A DNA stretch of 64,000 nt from Echinarachnius parma (taxonomy: Eukaryota; Echinodermata; Echinoidea; Clypeasteroida; Echinarachniidae), in assembly GCA_037951105.1 (NCBI GenBank), contig JBAMJV010008256.1, forward strand, positions 1 to 64,000, given 5' to 3'. Under the pieces are notes generated by a model. That model was not told where the DNA came from and did not search any database. It saw only the letters and a list, made by a program, of their open reading frames with translations. How positions within the stretch are numbered: position 1 is the first letter of the stretch; every line of letters begins with the position of its first letter. The position numbers and the translations under genes were made by a program. This document shows positions 23,854 to 36,702 of the stretch, piece after piece.

Positions 23854-24075
23854 CAAGTATGCGTCTTACATCTGAAGAACACGCATGCAAACCGGAAACT
23901 GAAGATCACTTGGAATGGAATCAGACTGGAACACTGTGCTAGTCATGTCTACCTTGAAGTTACCTTAGATAGATCTTTGGCGCACACGGCCCATATGACC
24001 GAGCTCAAGGGAAAAGTCAGCTCCAGGAATGCCCTTCTTGACAAACTAATTAAGCAAATCCAAGTGTGGGGTTAG
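23854..24075 (+). pseudogene. non-LTR retrotransposon reverse transcriptase fragment
   Basis: An open stretch of 73 codons without a start Met reads VCVLHLKN, HANRKLKITWNG, LEHC, YLEVTLDRSL, GKVSSRNALLDKL. It ends at TAG 24073-24075. This is the thumb-side pattern of Jockey/CR1-like RT proteins (W-x-G-x-x-L, YLGVTLDR, K-x-x-x-R-x-x-x-L-x-K-L). The consensus G of YLGVTLDR is E here. The fragment lacks the catalytic domain and is a 5'-truncated insertion or scrap. Confidence 0.75.
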
Positions 24076-24464
24076 TGCATGAATATGTATGCTGTGATAT
24101 CAAACTAAGCTGTGGATATTAATTGTAATTATTGAATTAATTGTATTGAAGAAGAAAAAAAACGTTTAATGTCATGTAATTTATTTAATTTAGGATGCAT
24201 TGCACTGTATATATTTGTTAAAGCTTAATGAAGTTTGATACCAAAGTTAACGCCGACATGCGCTATGTATATTCACTTATTGAATTATGTAAATATTATT
24301 TATTTTGATAAATTGATGTCAATGATTTTGTCAAAAGGGTTGTCATATTTATTCGTATTTATTTTTTTTAGTGGGAGATGTATCTTATTTTTCCATGAGT
24401 GCTATTTTTACGAGTCATTTTCATGAAACAGTTTAGAATTACCTGCAATATTATAAATCGATGA

Positions 24465-25278
24465 TTAAAGGGAGCGTTGAGTATTGGTATTTTCCGAAGT
24501 GCCCCCCTCCCTCCCACCAAAATAAAAACAAATTAATTGTAACTGATTTGGTTGATTTCAATTCCATGTGAAAGATCATTAAACAAAAACATGGGAAATA
24601 ATAATAATTCCCGTTCAAATGCTCTCATTGTTGTGACATTTGCTTTCAAAATATTTTATAAAAGTGATTGTCACCGGCAATCAGATTTAGAGAACGCTAG
24701 CGCGAAGCGCTAGCGTTCTAGGTCCTCTGAAAATGAATATTGTTTGTGCACGCTAATTGTGCTTACCGCGCATACAATGTGTATCGCAAGCGCCGTTCGT
24801 TATTCGCATCGGCGGCCATCGCGATCATCTTTCGTTCAAAATCTGTTCGGAGTCGCGCTAACACACGGATAGAAGTCGAGGAGGCGCATAAATCACTGAT
24901 TTTTAGCGGAATTGAGGGGAAAATATCATAATTTTAATCCAACCGATAGTTGGATCACATATTGGAGAATGAATCGGTGGTAAGTACCGTATCATATGTA
25001 TAATTTTAAGCACAATTAGCGTGCACAAACAATGTTCATTTTCAGTCCCGTATTAGGAGGACCAAGAAAGCTAGCGCTTCGCGCTAGCCTTCTCTAGAGT
25101 TAATTTGACTCTTGAGTTGTAACAGCTCTTTTTGAATGATAACAGGGGTTTTACTTTGACGTTTGTAATTGTGTATATTTTTCGAGCATGGTGGAGTTAT
25201 AACTATTAGTTTGTACCGTAATGGTGCAGGTTACGGTTACTAAAGTTAAGTTTGACCAATACTCAACTATCCCTTTAA
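24465..25278. mobile_element. TTAA-flanked MITE with a nested foldback
   Basis: It starts TTAAAGGGAGCGTTGAGTATTGG and ends CAATACTCAACTATCCCTTTAA, so termini and TTAA are intact. The inner part at about 24688-25098 is a separate inverted repeat: AGCGCGAAGCGCTAGCGTTCT and GTTTGTGCACGCTAATTGTGC return as GCACAATTAGCGTGCACAAA and AGCTAGCGCTTCGCGCTAGC. A 63-codon frame (24740-24931) in the loop is not supported as a gene. Confidence 0.65.
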
Positions 25279-26938
25279 TTTTGTACATGCGATGAAGTAA
25301 ATTGTAAATAAAACACATGCAAATGCAAAGCTGCACATGTTTAATATATGTAAACGTCATCAATCAAATATCTTAAATAATATTGATGTAGCATGGTTTA
25401 ACCAAAGTAAAGTAGAAAGCACAGTAGATGTAGAGAAATATTGTAATTAATGTCTTTGTTTCTCTATCACTAATTAATGTATACACGCTCACACATTTGG
25501 CCGCAAGGTATTTATTGTATTATAACAAATTATACTTCAGCACAATATTCTCAATTTCTTCTTTCCTCTTCATGTATTTCCTCTGCGTGGTTGTTTAGGT
25601 ACGTGTTTGTAATGCTTGTGAAAATAACATGTACGTAGATTTGTTGAAAGGCAAGGCAAAATAATCAAACAATCAAAACTGTCTAGCGAGTTTTCCAAAA
25701 ATGATACCATGCTCAACCATCTTCATACTCTACCGAGATGTAATATTACACTCACGCCCTCAGGCGAGATATAAAGAATGAGAAACACTTACAATATTCT
25801 CGACATTATGTGGAAATAAATTCGTGGACAAACTGCAAAAGCGCGTATAGTGCTTTAACGATGATAAACGTGACAACCAATAAATCAATGAAGAGTAACA
25901 TCGATATTCTCAAAACAACTCTTCCGTCGAAACTAATCAATCAGACCAAATCACGCATTAAATACAAATCCTTAACGAAAACAAGATCTACTAAAAACAT
26001 GCTTTATGCAATGTACCCATGACTACAATCTGTACATGGACAAAGAAACAACGATTTAATAGGTGTTTTGCATAGATTAAAAAGTGATGGTGGCAAATTA
26101 TAGCTCAAAAATGTGTGTTAAATATAACTCTTGGCACTTATCATGGTGAATAAATAGACAAGCTTGGCATCGAAACCATCCATATAAAAGCAGAAGATAG
26201 CTGAAAGTGTACATTGTGTTGGGTGTTGTCGTGGTACATAATGCACGATTACAATTCACATTAGCCTATTAGTTAACCGTGCCCTGAGCACCTTGAAAAA
26301 AGGTGGAATTGGCGCCTTAGAAGACTTCTTTATTATTGCTATTAATAATATTATTATAACTCTTAAAACAAATTTAAAAGAGGATTTCAAAGTTGTTTTT
26401 GTTTAAAACAAAATCTGTACAAAATTGAGAAGCTGTATGCAACTCTATGAGTGTGTACGTGGGTGTGTCCCACATTCGTATTATTGTACACCCGGTAATC
26501 TGGTCGCAATTGATCCCCTGGAATCCAGTCCATATTAACCATTATGAGTCGGCAGGGAAAGCATAACCCTGCATATCTAGGGCAAGCCGTTGTGGGTCAA
26601 GGTGGAAAGGCGGATTATAAGGACAATTGGTAATTGCGATCCACACACACATAATTTACACTGATTGACTTGCATACAGTTTCTCGATTAGTTCTACGTT
26701 TTTTACCAAATATTAAAATCTCTTGTTTGAAGTATTGATTAATTTCTTGAACATTAACGTGAATTGCACAATACGACCACACCCAACAAACATGTACACT
26801 ATTCAGCCACCTTCCGCTTCAATATTAATATAATTCATGCAATACATTTTGAATTATTCACAATCAAGAGTGACAAGTATCCGAATTCGAATTACATGGG
26901 AGATTTAGTATTCGAATTCGGATACTATTTACGGGTGC
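25279..26938. other. intergenic, no feature recognised
   Basis: AT-rich single-copy sequence. The two longest + frames (25810-26022, 26764-27030) have no recognisable domain, and the second runs into the repeat array at 26939. No RNA gene seen. Confidence 0.4.
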
Positions 26939-28026
26939 GGTTCGTTATTCCAAAGGTTCGTTATTCCGAAGGTTCGTTATTCCGAACACGCAAATTTCGT
27001 ATACCTGAGGGTTCGTTAATCCGAAAATGAAATAGGGTTCGTTAATCCGAACATTTGTTGCATTATTCCGAAGGTTCGTTATTCCGAAGGTTCATTATTC
27101 CGAAGGTTCGTTATGCCGAAGGTTCGTTGTTCCGAGGGTTCGTTATTCCGAAGGTTCGTTATTCCTAAAATGAAATCGGGTTCGTTAATCAGAAAATGAA
27201 ATCGGGTTTGTTATAATATTATAATTTCAGATTGGCCTGGCGACGGGAAGAAAGGGAGGGAGGTGGGGGGGGGGGGGGGGGGCTTGCCTAATCAAATTAA
27301 AAGATAAACAAACTTAAATGTTTGATTGGTCTGGCTAGAGAGGGAAGGGGGGAGGGGCATGCTTATTGCAGGCTCTAAATTAAAAAAATAATAATTTGAA
27401 ATTTAGACTGGCGTATCCACGGAGTAAGAGGAAGGGGGGGGGGGGGTTGATTAAAAAAATAAAAACAAACTGTAATTCCGGATTAGCGTAGCCACGGAGG
27501 GAAGGGGGGTGCTTGATACAGGATGTGTATTGACATAGACGTATAGTTGTAAAGTGGCATAGTAAGATTAAGGGAAAATAATGAGGTTAATTAAGTAGTT
27601 AATGCAGGTCGTATAGGGTGGGGAGTGTGGGGGAGGGGGGGGGGGGGTATTGACCTCCTTCCTTCCCGTGGCTACGCCAATCTGAAATTATAGTATTACA
27701 ACAAGCCCGATTTCATTTTCGGATTAACGAACCCTATTTTATTTTCGGACTAACGAACCTTAGGAATAACGAACCCTTCGGAATAACAAACCCGATTTCA
27801 TTTTGGAAACTAGCGAACCTTCGGAATAACGAACCCTCGGAATAACGAACCTTCGGAATAACGAACCTTCGGAATAACGAACCCTTCGAAATAACGAACC
27901 CGATTTCATTTTATGAATAGCGAACCTTCGGAATAACGAACCCTCGGAATAACGAACCTTCGGAATAACGAACCTTCGGAATAACGAACCCTTCGGGATA
28001 ACGAACCCTTCGGGATAACGAACCTA
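26939..28026. mobile_element. foldback element with arms of 16-bp tandem repeats
   Basis: The left arm (26939 to about 27205) is a tandem array of GGTTCGTTATTCCGAA and variants. The right arm (about 27700-28026) is the same repeat inverted (TTCGGAATAACGAACC). Just inside, ATTATAATTTCAGATTGGCC (27213) is mirrored by GCCAATCTGAAATTATAG (27676). The centre (27235-27670) holds poly-G-rich segments, each near a GGCGTAGCCACGGAGGGAAGG-like phrase. Internally repetitive inverted termini are the hallmark of foldback transposons. The repeats give spurious frames rich in RYSEGSLF. Confidence 0.75.
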
Positions 28027-28550
28027 ATGAACCTAAGTGAAACGTAAAAATAACAACACGGAAACAAACAGCAGTCAGGGAGCTCACAGTTTCAAGACAC
28101 GCTCGTAAATTGTGAAGGTTCAACTCAAAATGTATAAAAGCACATACAGACAATTGTTAAGCAACTTGGTTACAAATAACAAAAACAAGCCTCACACATA
28201 ATAGAGGCGACATGAATAAGATTAATTAATAGCAATCATGAAGTAATCCAAGAAGATGTCATTCATCTTTCGAAATCAAAAGCAAACATAACACAATTCA
28301 GGAGTACAATTACGTGAACTGTGGATTCGCAAAAAAAACACACTCACCATGCTCTGTCGTGTGACTTGACTATAAAGCATGCATAACTGGAAACGTTTGT
28401 ATGTCCCCATTGTTTGGCTATTTCGACCAATCATACATAAAATACGCCTCAGCATCTTTGTATTATGTCTAGTGTCTCATGAGCAATTTTGACTCTCTCC
28501 GGGAATAAGACATCAGTCCACTTTTAAATCAGAAGGAGCTAGACGACGAG
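28027..28550 (+). other. 5' flank of the 28551 receptor copy
   Basis: AT-rich sequence without the TTTCCCGCTA block seen before the copies at 1268, 12793 and 41440. No promoter motif supported. Confidence 0.35.
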
Positions 28551-30891
28551 ATGGGATACCAGGTCAGGATCGTATTGGCAGAATTATTGCTGTTCCTTGC
28601 CATTACTCCCTGTTTTCCATTGACATTAAAGTGTGAACGAACACACGAACTAGAAACTAATGGGACAGCTATCAATGTTGAATGCATCAGAGATCAGCAC
28701 TTGAAAGAATTCGGGGAGATACATCTGAGTCGATCTGATGGCACATCAATTGGGAAGTGTGGCGCCAATGTATGCGGTCCGACATATTGCACCCTTTGGT
28801 GTAGGACTGAGCTAGAACAGAAGGATCATTTCAATATCAGACTGTGTGGATTTAGATGCATTTCCTTTAGTGTCCAAGGTCCATTGCTAGAAACAGATTT
28901 CGGTGAATACTACTTTTATGGCGCCTCTCCTTACGAATGTATAGCATTAAACCTAACTAATGCCACAGGTGTTCCAGAGATCGGAGCAACATCTCCTACA
29001 AACAACTATTTCCATCAGGGTTGTTTAACAACAAATTTAACAAATGTTACTCAAAATGTTGACGCTACACCGCCTACTGTCACGTTTTCGCCGGTAAGTT
29101 CAGACACATCTGCACAGCCATGTACGGTCGATGCAACATGTAACGGTCGCTCACCACACAGCACAAACAAGACACTTGTTGACACTGGCGTTTTCTCCAA
29201 TAAAGTAATCTTCATATTCATCATCTCGGCATTGGCTGCGGTAATAATATACAGCATCGGAACGAGTTTGTATATTCTAGTTCAGAAACATACACGGAAT
29301 GAAAGGCTCAGTACAGACCACCAAAATACATTAGTATCCTTGCCATGTTCAGATACGACAGAGACGATAAGAACGGCCTCCATAACACCGCAAGCGATCC
29401 TTCCACCTTTCCCACGCGCAAATGATATCCTAGACACTGGGTCATTGTCTCTTCATCAAGCACCCGAGTGGACTCGAAGGAGCAGCCACCATAACCCCGA
29501 CGTAGGACAATCTCCGTTGGATACTTGCCCGACATACGACATGTACGAAGAGAGCGGAGATTACGTCAACACAATAACTACTGTACGAAACATACACGGA
29601 ATGAAAGGCTCAGTACAGACCACCAAAATACATTAGTATCCTTGCCATGTTCAGATACGACAGAGACGATAAGAACGGCCTCCATAACACCGCAAGCGAT
29701 CCTTCCACCTTTCCCACGCGCAAATGATATCCTAGACACTGGGTCATTGTCTCTTCATCAAGCACCCGAGTGGAATCGAAGGAGCAGCCACCATAACCCC
29801 GACGTAGGACAATCTCCGTTGGATACTTGCCCGACATACGACATGTACGAAGAGAGCGGAGATTACGTCAACACAATAACTACTGTACGTAGTGGAAATC
29901 GTGGTCAGAATAGCCATGGCAATGACCAAGTTAGTTTACCGATGACTGATTTTCCATTACTAGGTGATGTCGGTGGAAGCCTTCACAATAAGGATACTTA
30001 CTGCACGGTAGATGATTGCTAACGCGATGAAGTCACGGCTCTCGAGGTAAGTGGTACGCATGCCACATAACCTAAACAAACTTCAACCGTCAGGAACGTC
30101 GATGATCTATCGGTAGATTGCAATACAGTCGATGATGGTCCTGAGTTCCCTGTACGCCATACCAGATAAGGGGAGTGGAATCAACGTCAGACGGTTAAGT
30201 GTAACAGGACAGGACCATTAGTTGCCCCGCAAATGTGGACGATTCGGCTTACGATGGCCTAAGGTCAAACTCTGGAAAAGGGCATGTTTGCATTATGTTG
30301 TTGCCAATATCTGATCAACTATGAACTTGTAATAGTGTAAAGGAAGACCCTGGTGCAATATCAACCCCAATGTCATGATTTTATTCACAACAATAGCTTA
30401 CAGTCATCGGTCAGTTGTTCATGAAAAGTAACACTCTGGAATATCCATTCCTCTAAATGAATCCGGACTCTTGTGATGACCGATTATTAACACATTTGTT
30501 TTACGATGCCTGATTGGAGACCAGCAACAGACAGAAGCATCACGACCGCTAAATCACCAATGATTCCAGACATCCGCGCTCCATCTGATCTCAAGAATGA
30601 CACTGACGAACAGCCGGTCATTAGTATTAGCGCCGTTGCTATCCTGGTGGCATCCCCGCATCAAGATTTGAGTATGACGTCTGTGCTGACTGGCAAACTG
30701 ACTGGCGGCAAACCTGATTTGCATCGGCCTCTCCTACTCCTTTTAGAGCAGGGGAGTGATGCACTGCTGGAGCAAACGGGAGAGTGTCATAATCGGAAGT
30801 TGTCTCCCGAGGAGAACCGGGCCAAATTTACATGGAGGAGTTCTTTGGATCGTCTGAGTATGAGCTGCTGAAGCCGCGAATTGACTCATGA
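28551..30891 (+). pseudogene. receptor family copy with a 302-bp internal tandem duplication
   Basis: The first frame (28551-29636, 361 codons) is complete through signal peptide, eight cysteines, ETDFGEYY, stalk, membrane helix (about 222-246) and proximal tail. The segment 29285-29586 is repeated at 29587-29888 with a single base difference. As 302 is not a multiple of three, the frame is lost at the second copy. The tail resumes in the frame 29525-30022 and stops at TAA 30020-30022 directly after TYCTVDDC. Beyond, YAIPDKG-like and exon-2-like sequence (IRAPSDLKND near 30568, EFFGSSEYELLKP near 30839) occurs with further frameshifts. PELPPR is replaced by PEWTRR. The first frame could still give a membrane receptor with a short, motif-poor tail. 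Confidence 0.75.
29285..29888 (+). repeat. 302-bp direct tandem duplication
   Basis: Two copies, 29285-29586 and 29587-29888, begin GAAACATACACGGAATG and end ACAATAACTACTGTAC. I find one difference (GTGGACTCG against GTGGAATCG). The near identity implies a very recent event or an assembly or haplotype artefact. Confidence 0.9.
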
Positions 30892-31360
30892 GTAAGAAAG
30901 CATGAACATGAGTTGTGTGGAGTAATGAACATCTTTATCCTCAAAAACAATTTGATACAGGGCCCGTCCGTTAAGTAGGCCGTTGTGGCACTGAATAAAG
31001 CTACCCTGTGTTTTTAAAGAAGACTGAGCAAATACGTAAATAAGATAAATGTTTCCCCCCTAACCATGCTATCGAAATGCAGTTTCTGCTGACACCAGTC
31101 TGGAACACTGACATAAGTAAATATTAAAGTTTGAAACTGTATTGAGACTGTTTGAACAGTAAGAACATGAAGAAGGTGGACTACTTACTACTTTCATGTA
31201 GAACAAGAGAGGGTTCTTACATACAGGAAAGCTGATTCTTTTTTTCAGAGATAAATACTTCTCAACCTCTCTTACCTATCTACAGTATAATTTATTCTCA
31301 GAACTAATATTTTCGACTTAATTGGAGGTTATTCATTTGACATTTGTGTACAGATCAATG
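30892..31360. other. intergenic, between pseudogene and piggyBac element
   Basis: No coding frame, repeat or RNA gene that I can support. Confidence 0.4.
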
Positions 31361-31429
31361 TTAACCCGTTTACTACGACTATATAAGCACCATTTCCTAC
31401 CCTGAAAACGAGATTCTTTTCACTGTGCG

Positions 31430-31770
31430 AGAAACCGAAGCCCCCAACAAAAGCCCAGCGGCCTGCATGTGGCCGCGTGTGCGAGCCAAGACCGAATTAG
31501 CGAACGCACTATTCATCAGTGCATGCAGCTGGTGACGTCTTTCGCGCATGCGCAATTCATTCCTTGTTTTGACATCAGCATGAACAGAGGCAAATTATAC
31601 GGAGCTCTCTCCGCTCCCCACGCCATGCCACGCAGCCACTGAGTAGCCTGGCCTCGATCGCAGCGGATTGCCCGCCCGCGCTGTCCGGCCTGGTGGCTGT
31701 GTGGCGCTGGCTGCTCGCTCGGCATGCACAGCTAGCTACTGCCTGTCAAATCAGCATGGCAGATGTGTAT
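31430..31770. other. GC-rich segment inside the piggyBac element
   Basis: It stands out from its AT-rich surroundings. It includes GCGCATGCGC (31543-31552), which matches the NRF-1 consensus palindrome. It could be a promoter-like segment but no gene follows it on either strand within view. Short frames in it are not recognisable proteins. Confidence 0.3.
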
Positions 31771-32930
31771 CGAAAGGCTTTCCGTTTGTTTCTGAAATGA
31801 TTACACAGACATGTCGTTACCTAACATTCTCTCCACCTCGAATAAAACAAAACAAACAACAATCACACAATAACTGAACCGCTAAAACGGCCTCAAAACT
31901 AATATAAGATACAGTTAGTATTGAGTAGATCCAAAATGATTACCATTACGAATTGATGACTATATCCTTCTAGCCTTTTTTTCAGGTACATTTTGTATCG
32001 GCGATATCCCGATCCGTGATACTAAAATACCTTTTTGCAGTGCTCCTATATTATGTGTGAGAGTGGTTTGTGTGTGTGGATGCAGATACGTTTGTTTCTG
32101 TTTATTTATTGGTAAACATAAATATCATATTTGCACTATTTTATATTCTTGCATCATTTCATCAATTTTCCTTGAAAATAAAACAATAAGGATAAATGTA
32201 CAAACAGTTACATATTTTCAACGTGAATTCATAATTATTTTAAATCTAATTCATAATAATGTATCTTATATGTAAAGATAATTGTTTCAATATACGATGA
32301 ACAAATACAATCGTAAATAAACTTGAGTAGAATCGTATAACATACATGTAGACTGAGTTATAGGCCTAATTTATGTTTTGTTTACTAATAATCTCAGCCT
32401 CTGCTTTAGCATTACAGTATTTTTGTTAGCAGTATACAAATGTTTTATGTCAGAGCGGTACATCGTGGCAGTTCGGTAAAAGAACAATCATAATTATAGC
32501 TACGATGTAAATCTGATCGTAAAATGAATGAATGGATGAATAACAAGATAGATGATATAATTATGGATATTTGTTTACAAATATAAACTAATAAGATAAT
32601 CAACTAATGAACGAACGAATGTATGAGTACACGAATTAATTATTTTTTTGAATAATACATGACTGTGTTCATTATAATTTGTGCGGGGCTCTGGGTGGGT
32701 TGACTATTTTAGGGAAAAGGTTTTTCGCAGTGAAAAATGGGTTTGACGGGCATTATGACTTCATAATTTATCACACAGGAATCTTACGAATTGATCTTCG
32801 AACTGTGTATTGTTCGCTCCATATAATGATAACATTATGATAATATATAGGGAACATATTTCTCAGATGCTGCGGTATTTTGTTGATGCCCCAAAATGCA
32901 AAACAAATATGTTCTATAAACCAATCTACA

Positions 32931-33068
<138 letters not shown>

Positions 33069-33298
33069 CATAATCTATGAAAAAATCTATGAAATATATA
33101 TTATATAAAAAAGTCAATAAAATAAATTTGGACTCTATAATTCATTGGTAAAGTCTTTATTCAATTCAAGAAAGGATTAAATAGTTATTAATTAGTTTTG
33201 AAGGAATATATATATATATCTGTATATATATATTATTTACGTATTGATATATTTATTCATGTATTCATTTATAATTGTACAAATATTTGTTTAACCTA

Positions 33299-33645
33299 AT
33301 CTTTACTGGTGCCTACTGATGCGCTCCTTTGTGATACATTTTGAATGGATGGTGTGACGCGCGGTCTCTATTGTCAAAGATAAGAGAGGATCGAGATGTC
33401 ATTTTTCAATAGACCGATAAGGCGTGGCCCACTTTGAGTGCGCATGTATTGTGCACAGGAAGTGCAAGTTCTAGTGTAATTGTTCGCGTAAACCCTAGTG
33501 ATGCTTTCCTTTGTGATTAAATATATGGATGGCCTGACGGTCTCCATTATAAAAGATAAAAGAAGTGAGAGTTGTTGTATTTCAATAGACCGTGGACGCA
33601 TTGCGCACTTTCAGATTACGCGCGTATTGTTTATAGGAAATGAAA
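33299..33645. repeat. tandem pair of about 190 bp
   Basis: CCTTTGTGATACATTTTGAATGGATGGTGTGACG, then TTTCAATAGACCG and GCGCATGTATTGT (from 33327) recur in diverged form from about 33508 (CCTTTGTGATTAAAT, ATGGATGGCCTGACGG, TTTCAATAGACCG). No coding role seen. Confidence 0.6.
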
Positions 33646-33964
33646 GTGTTCCGCAGAAATCAATACTCAAACAAATCAAACAAAACTCAAATATAGCGCT
33701 AATCAAAGTACCGCATATTATGCGGTGCTTTGAATATTTTTTCTTTGTAGCTCAACGAAAATAATGCAATGATTGCGTCGCAAAAGATTCCCAAACTAAA
33801 GCGATGATAATGTGTCATAAGCGTATATAAACACACACAATATATGTTTATAATCATGGCGAGTTTTTGTCAAGGCATATTAGAACGATTGAAATAAAAT
33901 GAATATGTTTTGCTTGCAAAAGCATGTATTTAAAAAAGGACAGTATTCTTTTATATGTTTTAGT

Positions 33965-35427
33965 TCATCATCATTATCATCATTACCATCATCATCATCA
34001 ATATCATTATCATCATCATCATCGTTATCATCATCATTATCATCATCGTCATCATTATCATAATCGTCATCATCTTCATCAGTATAATCATCGTTAATTT
34101 CATTCATCAGCATCATCGACACGATCATCATTATCATCAGTATCATCATCGTGAATTTCATTCTTATCATCATCATCTTCATCAGCATCGACACGATCAT
34201 CATCATTTTCATCATTTTATCATTATCATCATCATCATCGTCATCATCATTATCAGCATCATTATCGTCATCATCAGTATCATAATCGTCATCATTATCA
34301 TACTCGTCATCATTATCACACTCGTCATCTTCATCAGTATCATCATCGTGAATTTCATTCTTATCATCATCATCATCGACACGATCATCATCATTTTCAT
34401 CATTTTATCATTATCATCATCATCGTCATCATCATTATCAGCATCATTATCATCAGTATCAGCATCATTATCGTCATCATCAGTATCATAATCGTCATTA
34501 TCATACTCGTCATCATTATCACACTCGTCATCATCTTCATCAGTATCATCATCGTGAATTTCATTCTTATCATCATCATCATCTTCATCAGCATCATCGA
34601 CACGATCATCATCATTTTCATCATTTTATCATTATCATCATCATCATCGTCATCATCATTATCAGCATCATTATCGTCATCATCAGTATCATAATCGTCA
34701 TCATTATCATACTCGTCATCATTATCACACTCGTCATCATCTTCATCAGTATCATCATCGTGAATTTCATTCTTATCATCATCATCATCTTCATCAGCAT
34801 CATCGACACGATCATCATCATTTTCATCATTTTATCATTATCATCATCATCGTCATCATTATCAGCATCATTATCATCAGTATCAGCATCATTATCGTCA
34901 TCAGTATCATAATCGTCATCATTATCATACTCGTCATCATTATCACACTCGTCATCATCTTCATCAGTATCATCATCGTGAATTTCATTCTTATCATCAT
35001 CATCATCGACACGATCATCATCATTTTCATCATTTTATCATTATCATCATCATCGTCATCATTATCAGCATCATTATCATCAGTATCAGCATCATTATCG
35101 TCATCATCAGTATCATAATCATCATCATTATCACACTCGTCATCATCTTCATCAGTATCATCATCGTGAATTTCATTCTTATCATCATCATCATCATCGA
35201 CACGATCATCATTTTCATCATTTTATCATTATCATCATCATCGTCATCATCAGTATCATAATCCTCATCATTATCGTCATCATCATTATCATACTCGTCA
35301 TCATCTTCATCAGCATCATTTTCATTACTATCATCAGCATTATCGCCATCGATATCATTATCATCATCAATCGTCATCATCATTATCAGTATCACCTTCA
35401 TCATCATCATTATCATCATCAGTGATG
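33965..35427. repeat. ATC-rich satellite with higher-order units of about 190-220 bp
   Basis: A 1.46 kb array of TCA/ATC triplets with interspersed variants. The phrase CATCATCGTGAATTTCATTC recurs at about 34146, 34346, 34553, 34757, 34975 and 35162, and ATTTTCATCATTTTATCATT follows each time. The spacing of roughly 190-220 bp shows amplification of a higher-order unit. The minus-strand frames encoding runs of M, I and D are by-products. Confidence 0.9.
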
Positions 35428-35429
35428 AA

Positions 35430-36087
35430 CCAGTTACCGACATCATTGCAACTTATCCAATCAGTGTAAGCACAAATTTAAGCAGAGAACATTCCATTTA
35501 GTTATGTAATCATACAAAAACACATCACTTTATTCCATGAATTTACTCAACTTTTCGATGTCATTACTAGGTGACACCCAATATTTATTATGAAAGATGC
35601 ATACTACTACATATTCAAACTCCATGATGATTGCACATTACATTTCATTTTTGTGCATTTATTATGATGACAAATAATTCTTATCAAACAATATATCATC
35701 CTCCTGATATTTATGTCCATGCTGTGAGTATAGTTCACTTGAGTACTTCAGTACATTTTCAAATTCAAATTATGTACATCAAAATATTGCAAAAGGCAAG
35801 TCTTGATACATATTTCTTGCAATGGTCATGAATAAATTATTACAATTTAGAAAAAATCAATTCATGAAGAACATGTCTGTGAGTAGATACGAGAATTTAC
35901 AGTAATGTACAATTTTACACAATTTATAAATTACAAGATCATGTTGTTGGACAGAAAGCATACCTATAATAACAAAATATAAAGTAAAGGTACACAAAGT
36001 ATGAGTCAAAATAAATACTGTACTAATCTGAAGTGTTCAATGTCACTTGTTGATCCGTCATAAGATTTACACAAAACATTTCACATA
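35430..36087. other. non-coding interior of the piggyBac element
   Basis: AT-rich, no supported frame or repeat. Confidence 0.4.
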
Positions 36088-36490
36088 TCACATGCTGGGA
36101 ATATCTCATGTCAGAAGAAATATTTTCATGTCAAGGTAATAACAATAAGTCACTCGTACATGTAGATCCATGAGATGCAGATACACGCTGGAAATATCAC
36201 ATGTCCATAAATAGATATTGAATTCTTTCACCTCAACGTAATAAACAAGTGTTCTTATAAAGTCACTCGTAGCGGCTCCTCATCATGAGCAGATACATGC
36301 TGGAAAAATCACATGTCCATCAAGGAAAATTGAATTATTTCATCACAAAGTAATAAAACATTTAGTGTTCTTATAAGGTCATTTGTAACCTTACGAGCAG
36401 ATACATGCTGGGAATATCAAATGTCCATAAAGAAATATTCCATTCTTTCACCTCAATGTAATAATCAGTAAGTGTTCTTATAAAGTCGCT
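36088..36490. repeat. four diverged tandem repeats of about 115 bp
   Basis: Units contain AGATACATGCTGG, ATATCACATGTCCATAA, GAATTCTTTCACCTCAA, TAATAA and GTGTTCTTATAAAGTCACT. They start near 36088, 36182, 36290 and 36400. They lie just downstream of the transposase gene (minus strand) and may include its 3' UTR. Confidence 0.6.
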
Positions 36491-36702
36491 TCACGGTATG
36501 CACATTATACAAATAAGGCAACAATGGCATAGATATGAAAACATGAATTAAATACGATGCATCAAATGAAAGCAGATCTATACAGAATAATTAACCCATT
36601 TTGTTATTCCAAATTATTCAATGTATTTATGTTTCATGTGTCTTTGGTAACTGATGATTACATGTAGCCTAACAACAAGGATTCAGATCATCAAGTTCTG
36701 TA

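Noticed and set aside
26764..28153. Frames with repeating RYSEGSLF
   Set aside because: Translation of the 16-bp foldback array.
33880..35446. Minus-strand frames rich in Met, Ile and Asp
   Set aside because: They are translations of the ATC triplet satellite and begin and end with its higher-order unit, not genes.
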